From: Nipponacmea schrenckii
Lineage: Eukaryota > Mollusca > Gastropoda > Lottiidae
Direction of reading: 5' to 3'
Assembly: GCA_030562195.1 (NCBI GenBank)
Contig: JAUJPP010000005.1
Span: 3,472,001 to 3,536,000, forward strand
DNA: 64,000 bases
Shown here one piece after another: positions 37,037 to 48,800 of this stretch. A model generated the notes under the pieces. The model searched no databases. It saw only the letters and a list, made by a program, of their open reading frames with translations, and was not told where the DNA came from. The first letter of the stretch is position 1. Each line of letters opens with the position of its first letter. The translations under genes were made by a program, and so were the position numbers.

Positions 37037-38149
37037 TGTGTATAAATTGTAATCTATGGGACATACTAGTATACAAATGAATTTGAGCAGTATTACAATA
37101 ATACGTTTCTCTTTTTCTAATTTAAGTAAGGGATAGAGGCCGAAAACTGTCCTCTCTCTAACATAATAGACAGTTTTATCTTACTTAAATAATAGCCCTA
37201 CATAGTTAAACTAATTGTAATCAACACAACTCTTTGATTGATTAATAGTAATGTGGGTTCAGATTGTGATTTAGACTGTGGCAAACATACTGTGCAGGTG
37301 TCTTCTACATACAATGTATTCATCAAGTGAAAACGATATATTTATAATTCAATCCACCTTTAGAAATACATCCCAAGTCGAGCCAGTGGATAATATTTAG
37401 TATGAACAATCCAATTTTCTACTGAGAGACATTTTTTTCTGATATTTCATCTGATGATAACAAAGTAAGAGCAAAAAGAAGATGAAAATAAGGATATATA
37501 TCGAACTCTAATGCCACAATCAACTAAAAAATAATGGACACTTTTTTAAAAATAATGGACACTTTTTTAAAAATAATGGACATTTAGTGAACAATTTTCA
37601 TGAAATAGTGGACAGTTAGTGAGTATTTCAAACAACACTCATACATTCTACTAGAGAATGGATAAATACAAAAAAAAAATATTTTTTTTAGCTTTTATTT
37701 AATATTCATATAAAAATCATAGAACGTTAAATAGTCGCTTCAGTACAAACTCATCTATATGCAAATGATTTAAATGTTAATTAATAGAACAATAGGAAGT
37801 AAATTTTATAGTAATTAGATATGTTAATTAGGGTAAAAGGTAATGATTCAGATGATATATTCATAAACATAAATTCGTTGAAAATACACAATATATATAC
37901 ATATTTAGAGGCGTATATGGAAGAGGATATACATTCGTGTACACGTTTCGACAGGATAATACAACTTTGGACTTTTAGACACTTTATATATAGACTTCTA
38001 TTTATTCTTTTAAACAAAGTTTCATTACACATATACAGGTAACGTTCTCAAGTGATAATTTACGCAAATTTTGACTGTTCATGACATTCATAGAGGTATT
38101 CAGAACTTGTTACATGTATACTGGACACTAACTTCATCGATTTAGGACA

Positions 38150-38280
38150 TTCCAATTGATATTGGTGACAATTTTAAATGGATTGTAAAGAGGTTTTCTT
38201 ATTTTCGCATGTGTATCGTGGATGCTGATAGCATCGATTTTCAGGCTGATGGCTGTGGTTCCTGCAACTTATTTTCCTTT
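38150..38280 (+). repeat. copy of the 118-bp dispersed element overlapping the 5' ORF extension
   Basis: ggattgtaaagaggttttct, gctgatagcatcgattttca and ggctgtggttcctgcaact match the tandem copies at 15251-15615, with a short internal deletion. The first 21 codons of the long ORF that opens at 38222 are therefore repeat-derived. Confidence 0.8.
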
Positions 38281-38284
38281 TAGG

Positions 38285-40396
38285 ATGGTAAAAGCAAAAA
38301 GGTATTGGTATATACCTATGTTTTTAGTGATATGTACTATCATATGGCATTTACTCCAATTTACCATGGAAACGACTAGTCAAAATCCTGTTATCATAAA
38401 GTCACAATTCACTAATGAAAATGAACAGAACGTGGTTCCAAACCAAAGTGAACAGAACGTGGTTCCAAACCAAAGTGAACAGAACGTGGTTCCAAGCCAA
38501 AGTGAACAGAATTTGGTTCCAAATCAAAGTGAACAGAATGTGGTACCAATTCAAAGTGAACAGAATGTGGTACCAATTCAAAATGAACAGAATGTGGTAC
38601 CAATTCAAAATGAACAGAATGTGGTTTTAAGTCGAAGTGAACAGAATGTGGTACCAATTCAAAATGAACAGAATGTGGTACCAATTCAAAATGAACAGAA
38701 TGTGGTACCAATTCAAAATGAACAGAATGTGGTACCAATTCAAAGTGAACAGAATGTGGTACCAATTCAAAATGAACAGAATGTGGTACCAATTCAAAAT
38801 GAACAGAATGTGGTACCAATTCAAAATGAACAGAATGTGGTTCTAAGTCGAAGTGAACAGAATATGGTACCAATTCAAAATGAACAGAATGTGGTACCAA
38901 TTCAAAATGAACAGAATGTGGTACCAATTCAAAATGAACAGAATGTGGTACCAATTCAAAATGAACAGAATGTGGTTCTAAGTCGAAGTGAACAGAATGT
39001 GGTACCAATTCAAAGTGAACAGAATGTGGTACCAATTCAAAATGAACAGAATGTGGTACCAATTCAAAATGAACAGAATTTGGTCCCAAACCAAAGTGAA
39101 CAGAATGCGGTACAGAGTGGCCAGAATGTGGTTCGCAACCAAAGTGGACAGATTGTGGTTCCAAACCAAAGTGGACAGAATGTGGTTCGCAAACAAAATG
39201 GACAGAATGTGGTTCGCAAACAAAATGGACAGAATGTGGTTCCAAACCAAAATGGACAGAATGTGGTTCCAAACCAAAGTGGACAGAATGTGGTTCGCAA
39301 CCAAAGTGGACAGAATGTGGTTCGCAACCAAAGTGGACAGAATTTGGCTCCAAACCAAAGTGGACAGAAGGTGGTTCCAAACCAAAGTGGGCAGAATGTG
39401 GTTCGCAACCAAAATGGACAGAATATGGTTCCAAACCAAGCGAAGGAAAAGTATTTGGTATATCTATGTGATAAAGGTGGCTATTGTGGTGGCTGGGGCG
39501 ATAGGCAGAGGGGAATGGTTTCTCTATTTTTATTGTCTTTGGTGTGGAAACGGACATTCAAAATTATCGTGGACTTTCCATGTGACATTAAACCATTGTA
39601 TAAACCCACCAAAGAATACAACTGGATATTCAGTGAAAAAGAATTGAAAGGACTGGAAACAAAAACCAAAACAACTTTGGACTTCATTTCGAATTGCCAG
39701 CCGTTGATGAAATTGAATATGAACGATTCCAAAATGGCGGAGGTGTTGTACATTAAATCCAATTGTTATTTTTATCACAATATAGCCACGAATTTCGCTA
39801 AATTTTTGCCTAGATATTTACAAAAGAAAACGAAACGTGCAGAAATATTTCGAGAAACGTGGAATAGTTTTATGAAACCTACCTCAAGACTAGTTCATCA
39901 AGTCTTAAATATACGATCAAAAGGTGAAATAAATAAAAGTGCTGACAACTCCGGGAAAGGACTGGTGTGTGTTCATTTGAGAACTGGTAGTGGTGAAGTT
40001 CTACCGGCTGGTTATTTCGGAATGCCACTTAATGCTGCCGTGAAGGTCTGGGATTTCATCGATGATAATTTTCATAAGAAGTCCAGGATTTTTGTGGCCA
40101 CCGATGACCTGGATGTTCGAAAAAGTGCCATATCAAAATACGGTACTAGATATATTGGAAGTTACGCCTCCATATTGCACCCTGATAAGGACAGATCCAA
40201 CATTACATTAGCTTGCAGCTCACAAGAATCTGCTCACGTGGATCAGCTGATGCTATCGACGTGTGAAGTTCTTATTTTCTATAAACGGAGTGGTTTCAGT
40301 TTACATGCCTCATATTTGAAAACAAAATGGCGGGACATGTATGGTATTACGGATTACACTAACGCAAGTGTTACTGTGAAGAAAACACGTTATTGA
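38285..40396 (+). CDS. fucosyltransferase-like type II membrane protein with repeat stem
   Basis: A 703-aa reading from ATG at 38285. The ORF stays open to 38222, but those codons come from a dispersed repeat, and an acceptor-like ttttccttttag lies directly before this ATG. Order: short basic N-terminus (MVKAKRYW), one hydrophobic anchor (YIPMFLVICTIIWHLLQF), a 38-unit repeat stem, then a ~310-residue globular domain. That domain has GGWGDRQRGMVSLFLLSLVW near its start, LVCVHLRTGSGE (compare the HxRxG motif of the fucosyltransferase superfamily), IFVATDDLDVRKSA, and a C-terminal SGFSLHASYLKTKW. The layout is that of a Golgi glycosyltransferase. The motif order resembles GT37/NodZ/FUT8-like enzymes, but the exact family is uncertain. 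The stem has about eleven N-Q-S sequons that could be glycosylated. All coding after the anchor is in one exon. Confidence 0.7.
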   Translation: MVKAKRYWYIPMFLVICTIIWHLLQFTMETTSQNPVIIKSQFTNENEQNVVPNQSEQNVVPNQSEQNVVPSQSEQNLVPNQSEQNVVPIQSEQNVVPIQNEQNVVPIQNEQNVVLSRSEQNVVPIQNEQNVVPIQNEQNVVPIQNEQNVVPIQSEQNVVPIQNEQNVVPIQNEQNVVPIQNEQNVVLSRSEQNMVPIQNEQNVVPIQNEQNVVPIQNEQNVVPIQNEQNVVLSRSEQNVVPIQSEQNVVPIQNEQNVVPIQNEQNLVPNQSEQNAVQSGQNVVRNQSGQIVVPNQSGQNVVRKQNGQNVVRKQNGQNVVPNQNGQNVVPNQSGQNVVRNQSGQNVVRNQSGQNLAPNQSGQKVVPNQSGQNVVRNQNGQNMVPNQAKEKYLVYLCDKGGYCGGWGDRQRGMVSLFLLSLVWKRTFKIIVDFPCDIKPLYKPTKEYNWIFSEKELKGLETKTKTTLDFISNCQPLMKLNMNDSKMAEVLYIKSNCYFYHNIATNFAKFLPRYLQKKTKRAEIFRETWNSFMKPTSRLVHQVLNIRSKGEINKSADNSGKGLVCVHLRTGSGEVLPAGYFGMPLNAAVKVWDFIDDNFHKKSRIFVATDDLDVRKSAISKYGTRYIGSYASILHPDKDRSNITLACSSQESAHVDQLMLSTCEVLIFYKRSGFSLHASYLKTKWRDMYGITDYTNASVTVKKTRY
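38423..39442 (+). repeat. coding 27-bp minisatellite, 38 units
   Basis: The unit encodes a 9-residue repeat, EQNVVPIQN in the first 26 units and GQNVVRNQS-type in the last 12. All units are 27 bp except one of 21 bp (unit 26), so frame is kept. Variant VVLSRS units at positions 8, 16 and 21 show that blocks of several units were copied together. Because the unit lacks stops, other frames on both strands are also open. Confidence 0.97.
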
Positions 40397-40484
40397 ACTA
40401 AACCCTTAAAAGACATTGAGGGGTAGAGATCACTTAGAATAACGGTACATTTTTTTTAATGACATATTGCTCCTGATCCTGCCC

Positions 40485-40950
40485 ACAACGTTTCAACAAA
40501 TTACATTGTCATCATCAGTTGGTATGGTATACTACTGTTGAATTTTGTTGTACATGAACGTTTCAACAATTTACATACATTGCTGTAGTCATTGTAATCA
40601 GTTGGTATGGTATACCTACCCCTAGGTTTAATTGAATACAACGTTTCGATAATTTACATTGTCATCATCAGTTTATATGGTATACTTACCTCCTATGTTT
40701 AATTTTACACAACGTTTCAACAAATTATATTGTCATAATCAGATTGTATGGTATACTACTGTTGAGTTTTATTGAATACAACGTTTCAACAATTTACATT
40801 GTCATCATCAGTTTATATGGTATACTACTGTTGAGTTTTGTTGTACACAACGTTTCAACAATTTACATTGTCATAAGCAGTTTATATGGTATACTACTGT
40901 TGAGTTTTAATGAATACAACGTTTCAACAATTTACATTGTCATAATCAGA
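40485..40950 (-). ncRNA. tandem array of hammerhead-ribozyme-like motifs (7 copies, ~69-72-bp period)
   Basis: On the minus strand each unit reads CTGATGA, a hairpin (ACAAT-GTAA-ATTGT) and GAAACGTT. Copies on the plus coordinates: 40487-40518, 40557-40602, 40639-40671, 40711-40742, 40779-40811, 40848-40880, 40917-40949. The CTGATGA core is intact in copies 1, 3 and 5 (numbered left to right) and mutated in the others. The near-absent stem III (palindrome ACGT) matches the small hammerhead variants of Penelope-like retroelements that work as dimers. I could not find a convincing stem I, and one extra T sits at the base of stem II, so activity is unproven. Confidence 0.45.
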
Positions 40951-41117
40951 TTGTATTGTACACAACAACATCAGTTTTTGGGGCATGCTTCTCCTGGTAT
41001 GGTATATAAGACATAAAGAAGGAAGATGTTGAACGTGACCCTTTAAAGAGGTTTCCATATTTGCTAAGGTCCGACAGTAACTTGGGAACCCAAAATTAAT
41101 ACCCTTTACATCCAAAA

Positions 41118-41293
41118 CAATTAAGTAGAAAAGGTCAATTTAATCCAGATGAAAGGAGACTATACAATTGCCAGTAATAATGAATAAATAAACTTAAATA
41201 ATGAAGCTATATATACAAATGTTAGTCTTTGTACACTGCACCATAATATGCTAATAAAATAAATTGTAAATCAATGGGCCATATGAATTCAAA
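41118..41293 (+). repeat. right member of the ~176-bp direct repeat pair
   Basis: Same orientation as 36861-37036; similarity stops abruptly near caatgggccatatgaa. No coding content. Confidence 0.9.
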
Positions 41294-41640
41294 TTTGCAC
41301 AAATTTTAATCTACGAGCCATATGCAAATTCGATGGCTATATACAAATTTGTATAACCCTGAAATACAATTATACAAATTTTAATTCAACGAAAGTCTAC
41401 AGAATTGCAAGAATCAACCTGCAAAGACCATATACAAATTTGTATAAATTGTCACCTAATGGCCATTTACAAATTCAATATACAAATGTGTATAAGAGGT
41501 AATGCAAAGGTCATATACAATTTGTATTCACTGACAGCATACAAAATAATTCAATGGCCATTTACAATTTCAATGACAAGAATATACAAATTCAATGGCC
41601 AATATACAAATTCAATGGCCATATACAAATTTGTAAAAAA
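41285..41640. repeat. ggccatatacaaattcaatg irregular repeats
   Basis: About ten copies of tggcca(t)atacaaattcaa with variable spacers. Intergenic between the convergent fucosyltransferase-like and protease genes. Confidence 0.75.
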
Positions 41641-42700
41641 AAAATGCAATCCCAAGGCCATGATAGTTAAAATAGAGTTCGTTGTAATAAAATTTTCAAA
41701 AATATGATGGACAAATTTAAAAGAGCTACAAAATATATCCAAAAGTGTAAAATGTGGAGAAAAAACCTTAAAGTAAAATTGGAAAAAGAATAATTAGCTC
41801 GAATGCCCCTGTATTTTTTATAACGATTTTTTCACTGATTACAAGTATAACGTGCAAATATTCCAGCTTTTCGTGTACCTTTTCAGTATATGAACCTGAC
41901 TTACTGTTCGTCTACAAGTTTCTACTCATAAAGGAAACTTATGTTGACGTTTCTTTGTAGAACCAAATAGGTTTTATAGCTACTATTCTTATGAGTATTC
42001 AGAGAATGGGCAAGTTCAAAGTTTGCATTATACATAAGTTAGAATTATACAAAAATATACAAAAATACAATACATAAACTATAGTCCTTATCAGAATATA
42101 AAGCACAACCTAAAAAAAATGTTTGTCATAAATTTAAAACAGGCTATAACAAATATATAACGATATAAAAGCATTGCTTAAATAAATTTTGAGCTTTAAT
42201 ATTGTGGTTTCTGTCATGTTTTTTTACATTGCGGTGATAAGACACCCCCGAAACGGTGCCCGAATATCAGTTGGTATGCCGTTTGTTAGTCAATAGTGCA
42301 TTAATAACATTAGGTGAAGTTTCTGTCTTTTAGTTTACATTGCGGTTAAAAGTCACACCCAGCCAATTTTTGAACACCCTCCGTATACGTAATTTCTTTA
42401 CATAAAGTCACACACTAAAGCGTTGTTTTCGGTGGTTTATAACTCTTTTGATGAGTTGTGTTAATAAGTCACACCATTCTTTGCACAAGTTCGTGAACAC
42501 ACGTTCTGAGACACACCACAATGTGAAAGGAATGTTGGCGAATGTTCGATTCTATTGTCATGAAGTTGGGGAACACAGGGGACTCCAAGTAGTATCTTAA
42601 GCTCAATGGGAAATGTTCCGAACACAACCGTTTCAATGGCACATAAGCTTGTCCTAAATGCATTTTGTCCGTCGAGCTGCGATAGATCCGTCGCTGGCCT

Positions 42701-42894
42701 TTACGAGGACGGACACGTTATCTCATCTGATTTGTCCAAGCAGTCAGAAACTCCGTCACACCATTGTGTGTTCGGTATACAGAGCCCACTCCGACACGGC
42801 CTCTTTCCGTTGTCACATTTCGACACTTCTGGTGATGACGTCACCGACGCTGGAGTCCGAGCGGTTGTTGCTTCTTCCGTCCCAGCCGTTGTGC
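42701..42894 (-). CDS. terminal exon: Thr-rich linker, last LDLa and stop
   Basis: [20 protein letters not shown] then a final LDLa, [20 protein letters not shown] and [16 protein letters not shown], ending PSS and TAA. The Thr/Ser-rich linker is a likely O-glycosylated spacer. Confidence 0.9.
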
Positions 42895-45800
42895 CTGAAA
42901 TAAAACGGATAATGAATATTATATATCAAAATAAAAAAAATTATGATTGTGAACCTTCTGAAATGGGAACCCAAAATTAAATACACAGTTAGTCAATATC
43001 TGAATCAAGTATTATGTACCGTGGGCCTGTACAAGTCACCATGGGCATGTCACTCAATCGTAGAGTGATAGCAGGCTTTTCAATAAATGCATGGTTTTGT
43101 AATCTCAATGGTCAAAGATGTTACTTACCCTCAACTCTTTGGCAACTTCCGTGAATTAACCTGACGTCATCAATCGCCACGTCTGCTTGCGTCTGATTCC
43201 CACGCTGGGCCACAAACAGAAGTGAGATGCTCGAAGATGGCGGTAATTCCAAACAAATCTTTCGCCAAGCTTTTCTTGTCGTAGCAATTTCCACTAGCAT
43301 ATCATAGCTCTGACCAAGATCTCGATCTTTTACTGTCAGCACCAGCGTTCCGGTTTCTTTGGCAAAGTCCGCGAACATGCTGTAGATGTGGTAGAAGAAC
43401 TCCAGGGACTTGCCGGTCGAGTTGAAGCTGGTCGTCTCCAATACAGTTTTGTCGAAATGTCTACCATCTGATCCATCAGCATACAGATAATGTCCTGAAA
43501 AAGAACCTCATCTTTGAGCCCCAATCAAGAACAGAAGATTCATTTGCGTACCCAAATCTCGAAAGACCCAAGACCACAAGAAATGTAGCCATCAAACCCA
43601 GCAATCCATCAACTAATATTTTTTTTATGCAAGAAGGAAAAAACCTTATCCCATCTTACCTGAACTGTTTTTAAAGGTGTGGTCATTATTGGGACCAGTG
43701 CCAGCCGTGTTGGTTCCACCAGCATTGCGTTTCCATCGATAATCTCCGTCTTGCATCTTATACCCACACAGGAACGGATGCTCAAAATCGCAAGGAACCG
43801 TCCGTAAAGGATCTGCAATCGAAGCAAAATAAAATTATCTTCAGTCGGATTCTTATAGCGTCTTCTGTTCCGATCCGATACAAATTTGCATAAGTCATAC
43901 CGTATATTTTCGAATATTATGCGCGCGTTAGCCTGTAGTATCTTACTCACCACACATTTCTCCCTCGTCCGCTCCATCAAGGCAATCTTGAATTCGGTTA
44001 CATGTCCTGTCTATAGATATACACGGTCCGCCTGGACACTTATATTCTTTATCCGTACATTCTGGAAAGGAGAAGACAAAGATTAAAGTAGGTACCCTAT
44101 ATGGTAATCATAGGTGTTCGCCATCACATACATCAGGTATCCTAAAGCTTCTAATGCGTCATCAATATGGGGAGATCCTTATATTCCCACATGAACGCTC
44201 TTCCCCTGTTCCTATTAATAGTCAGGGATTGCTAAATCCTTACTGGCAATGTTTACCTTATTACACACAGCATGTCATATACTTTCTTCACTTAATGCAA
44301 GGTGAATGAAGATTACTTACGGCATTCAGCTTCATCAGAGCCACCAGCACAATCCATCTTCCTATTGCAGAATTTATTCAGAGGCAGGCAGAAGTTTTCA
44401 TTGGGACATGATTGATATCCGTCTTTGCACACTGAAATGATCAAAATCTGGAGTTACAGTTTTGGACAAAGGGTAAATGATACTGTACTGGCAAAATTTG
44501 CAAATTGCATGGCGACGCCAGACCTCCCCCCTCACAGACGAAACGTAACACCCAATTGCATGTTTTAAAACGTTACTTTTGTACCTATTGGTGTGGGGTT
44601 ACGGGTAAATGCTTAGGTGTTGTTTAAAGCAGTAGAGAAATTTAGTCCTTAAAAAGCAACAAAAGTGCTTACCAAATGTCGGACACTGCCCTTCAGTAAT
44701 TTTCATATCGTCCAAAGCAATAAAAGGTCTGAAGGTTCCATCGAAGGTCCCTCCATACATGGTGTAGGTCAGTAACAGATCTTGCTCTGCTGGAAGCTGC
44801 AGCTGAGTCTTGCTCCATATAGAGGTGAATCTATCTTTTATTTCCCATAGAACCACCTTCTTCGTTTCATTGGGTTGCTCGTAATGGATCTGAAATGAGT
44901 TTCAACATTGATATTCAAAACTATTCTAAGGGCTTTTCTGCGCTTCAGCATTATTTGAATTGATTCCCAACCTTTCGATTCTCAGATTTCCTTGTCTCTG
45001 GTGAAATTTTAAGTTGTTCTTTAGTATCCGCAAGTGAGGTCAGTCAGATGCTATTAGCTATTTATAGCCGACTCTAGAATGGTTTTCTGAATTATTTTCA
45101 AGAACCTTGGACACAGAATATAAATTGTTCTTCAGTATCCGCAACAAAAGCTTATAAAGATTTAAGACTGACCTTAAAGGATCCAGTTGTATCGGAGAAG
45201 TAATAGAAGCTCAAACAATGAGCGGTTCCTCTTAATCGAAGATGTTGGGTCATCACGACCTCCTTGGATTCCAACAGATTCCTGGTTTCAATTATTAACA
45301 TATTGCCTGAAAGGGGAACAGAATTCTATGAAGGCACCATCTTTTAAAGGTTTATATGCCAAGGTAAGTGATGAGTTTTAGGCTCATCGACGTCTTGGTT
45401 TTTCGTTCGATTTAGGGAATGTTCAACCGGATTTCCATTCATTTTTCAATTACTCATGTTGAAGCAGAATTATAGAATTATGGTCCCGAATATCCCTGGA
45501 TCGAGTGACCGGGAGTTTTGGACGAGCTAAAAATATGAAAACCTTCATACCCAGAGGCTTAGCTGAATGATCCTGGAATCTGTCGGGTGTCTTGGACGAA
45601 TTTACCACCTTCCATTCGGCTATCTCATTGTCTGTAGTGGACTGATCAAAACCACACAAATGTGGATTCTCAAAATCACAGAAGAAGGAAGGATCTGAAA
45701 GTAAACTATTAATACTAGCTGACCCGTTAATTTACCTACATTGTACACTGCTCTTAGTTAATGAGGTGTACTTTGAAACTCCTGTTGCTGTTGGAGAATG

Positions 45801-48800
45801 TCGATAGCGAGGTAGGCTGCGTAATACCAGGGGCCACTCTGTGTTTGTTACCTCACCATATCTTATGGGGAATCCACAATGCTTATGCCGAAACTAAATG
45901 CTTCCAAGGCTATAGGATAAATAAGGCAAGTTTGACAAACGTGACCCTTTTGAGAACGACGAACAAACTTCATATTGGATTATGATGCTAACTGAGCTTT
46001 TACCATATGCAGTAACTGTTCAACCATAGGACAGTGCTGACGCTAAAGAGGTAAGAAACTCACCAGTACAGCCTTCCTCGTCTTCACCCGATTCACAGTC
46101 AATCACCATATTACATTTGGAGTCTTTGTGTATACATTGCTTCTCGGCACCACTTCCGCACTGGAACTGGTCGGTTGAACAAGCTGGAATTGCAATTAAA
46201 AGAACAATAACATGAACTCATCCAGAAAGCCACATCTGAACTGATCGACAGAACAGGCTGCACCTAATATTGCAGAATAAGGACATATCATACAAGCGAT
46301 AAACTCTGCTACTAGGTGTATATGTTGGGATGAAGAAATACATTAATATGGTTTCATCCCTTACCCGCACTAACACACGGCGAATCCAGGAGTTGAACAT
46401 CGTCCATAACAATTCGTCCATCGTGGTTGCTGACAAATACAACTTCAAATTGGCCATCTTTCATCTGAATGTTGCCAGTGAACCATTTATCTGGAAGGGT
46501 CTGAAAAAAGCCGAAAATAAGATTTTGGTTTAGTTGCCTCACTTCTCCAAAGTTGCTATGATTGATTCAGCTCCTTATTCTGCCTTCTCAACAAGCTGAT
46601 GGGAATAATGGTCCGACGATCAAAAGAAGATCTTCAGTATTGGCATGAGAAGCAACTCACCTCATCTTTGCGTTTGAATATTGGTTCCCAAGTGCTGGAT
46701 CCATCGGGCATGTATTTATTGAACCAGACTTGTATTCCACCACGAATCTCGCCTCTCATGTGGTAGAAGAACCGAAGACACTGGTTGGAGGTGGCATTGA
46801 ATCTGGGGGTCTTCATCAGTAACCCTCGCTTACGTGCCACCATGAAATAACCTGAGGTTGAAAAAAGGCTTATCTTTACCACTAAGTCAAAATATCCAAA
46901 GAACTGCTAGATCTTTAAGAACTGATGTTTGAATTGAAACTGATTTCCAAGGTACTGATGCAGAACAGGGTGGAGTTTTTAGAAGAAAAGCAGTACGACC
47001 AAAATGATTCTTATTCAAAATTCAAAGAATCAATGGAGAATCAACAGCAAGTTTCCATAGAGTAGCGATAAGTTCTGGTAAATGTAAAGGCCATTATTGA
47101 ACAGATAATTCAAGTAGTATCACCAATGACAGTCCTTAGCTAAATACTAAACCGCAAAAGTTTCGGACGGTTGATTTGGGTTTAGATATCATAGATTGAT
47201 TAAGACTTACCAGGGTACGAGCCAACGGTGTGATCATACAAAGCGTAGTGGTTGAAGTAGTCCGTAGCTGAGAGTCTTTCCCACACTATACCATATCCAC
47301 AGAGGAACGGGTCGTCGAATGTACAGCTTACAGATACAGCTGGAAACGGAAAAAATGAGAATTGAAATCAGTAAACGCTTTAACGTCTTTTTGTAAGGAC
47401 TTTTTTGGGACGAGGAATGTTATTATAATTAACATCTACTGGAACTCTGGATTGAAAACAGTAAATGCGTTTACACTAGAAGTTTTGGATAAGGATTATG
47501 TATTGAAAATAAGGATCTTGCAGAATTGCATGACCTCAGATGTGACATGAATGGCACCGAAAAGCATCACCAGAGCCAATGTTTTGGACTAATACTTACA
47601 ACAAGGACGAAGTTCATCCGAGTTGTCACCGCAGTCGTTCTCTCTGTTACACAACTGCTGTTTATCATAGATACATATACCATTGTCGCAGGTGAATATA
47701 CACTCTGAAATAGATTGGAACAGATGTAAACAGGTTAGCATTGGATAGATACTATTGAATAGATATCAAAGAGGATAGACCAGATCAGACCTTAGCTCCT
47801 AGAGACTCAACAATGATGACAATGGACGAAGCATTCGGCTACATTAAGGGCGTCGGAGATTGTCGGACGAAACTGAACTGCGTCTTCTGACCTTACCGGT
47901 ATGATTCTGGATCCACGGAGTGAAGAACTTGGCGTCGGAGAAGACCACTGGTCGTTCTGGTACGTTACATCCCTTTGCCACATAACTTGAGATTCCGACC
48001 AGTTTCCAGTGCATATCATTGGCTTGACACACCAACGATCCTCCACTATCGCCCTGAAAGATAGATGAATGATTTGAGGTCTTCGTACCGCAAAGTCAGG
48101 GAGTGTACAATGGCGGAAAGTTAACTTGGACGAGAACAAATTTTCTGTAATGTCGCTCTGGCTTTTCTGATCTTTATTAGAATAATAACAGCACCCAACG
48201 CTTGACAACAGCGACCATTACACGTTTCCCTTTGATTACCAGACGGGTTGGTAGCATTCTGAGTTACTTACGCTGCAGGTAGAGATGAAACCGGAGTAGT
48301 AACCAGCGCAGATGAAGGTGTCACCAACAGCTCCGTTCCAAGCAATAGACGAGTTACATTTCTGGGTGTCCCACAGCGTCATCTTGGCTTCTTGTAACCG
48401 GTTAGAGAAGGTTGCTAAAATAGACAAACAATATGCTTAAAAGCCGAGTTTGCAAATCTAAAGACCCCCATCCAATGGCCTATGACGTGGCCAATCCATA
48501 TGCAACGATGCCAAAAAATTTAATAATTCCTTTAAAACCTATCAATACTTACTGTCCCAAGCTTTCATACCCCATCCGACCGCGTAGCAGAGGTCGCCCC
48601 GGGAAAATACTTCATTCTGCTCCGGTAGGCAAATAGGTCGGATACATTGCGTGTAGTTGACGGATCTATCCAGTTGAATAATCGCTATGTCGTTCTTCTC
48701 GTGAAATATGTGGTTGTGAAGAACCAAGCGTTTTATCTTCCGTGTCGTCTGCATGCTCTCTTTGACGGACAGCTTGGTTGCTCCCAGCACGATGTCGATG

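Noticed and set aside
38222..38284. Upstream in-frame ATG of the fucosyltransferase-like ORF
   Set aside because: The codons are copied from a dispersed repeat found elsewhere in the window; ATG at 38285 fits a type II membrane protein better.
38412..39557. 381-codon minus-strand ORF and other frames over the 27-bp repeat
   Set aside because: Shadow of the coding repeat. Only the plus frame continues into a membrane anchor on one side and a conserved-looking domain on the other.
47897..48053. End of a protease gene, with a second LDLa/MAM gene downstream
   Set aside because: The exon has a proper donor (gtaagg), no stop before it, and the following LDLa exon joins in the right phase. No start codon or promoter is apparent between them.
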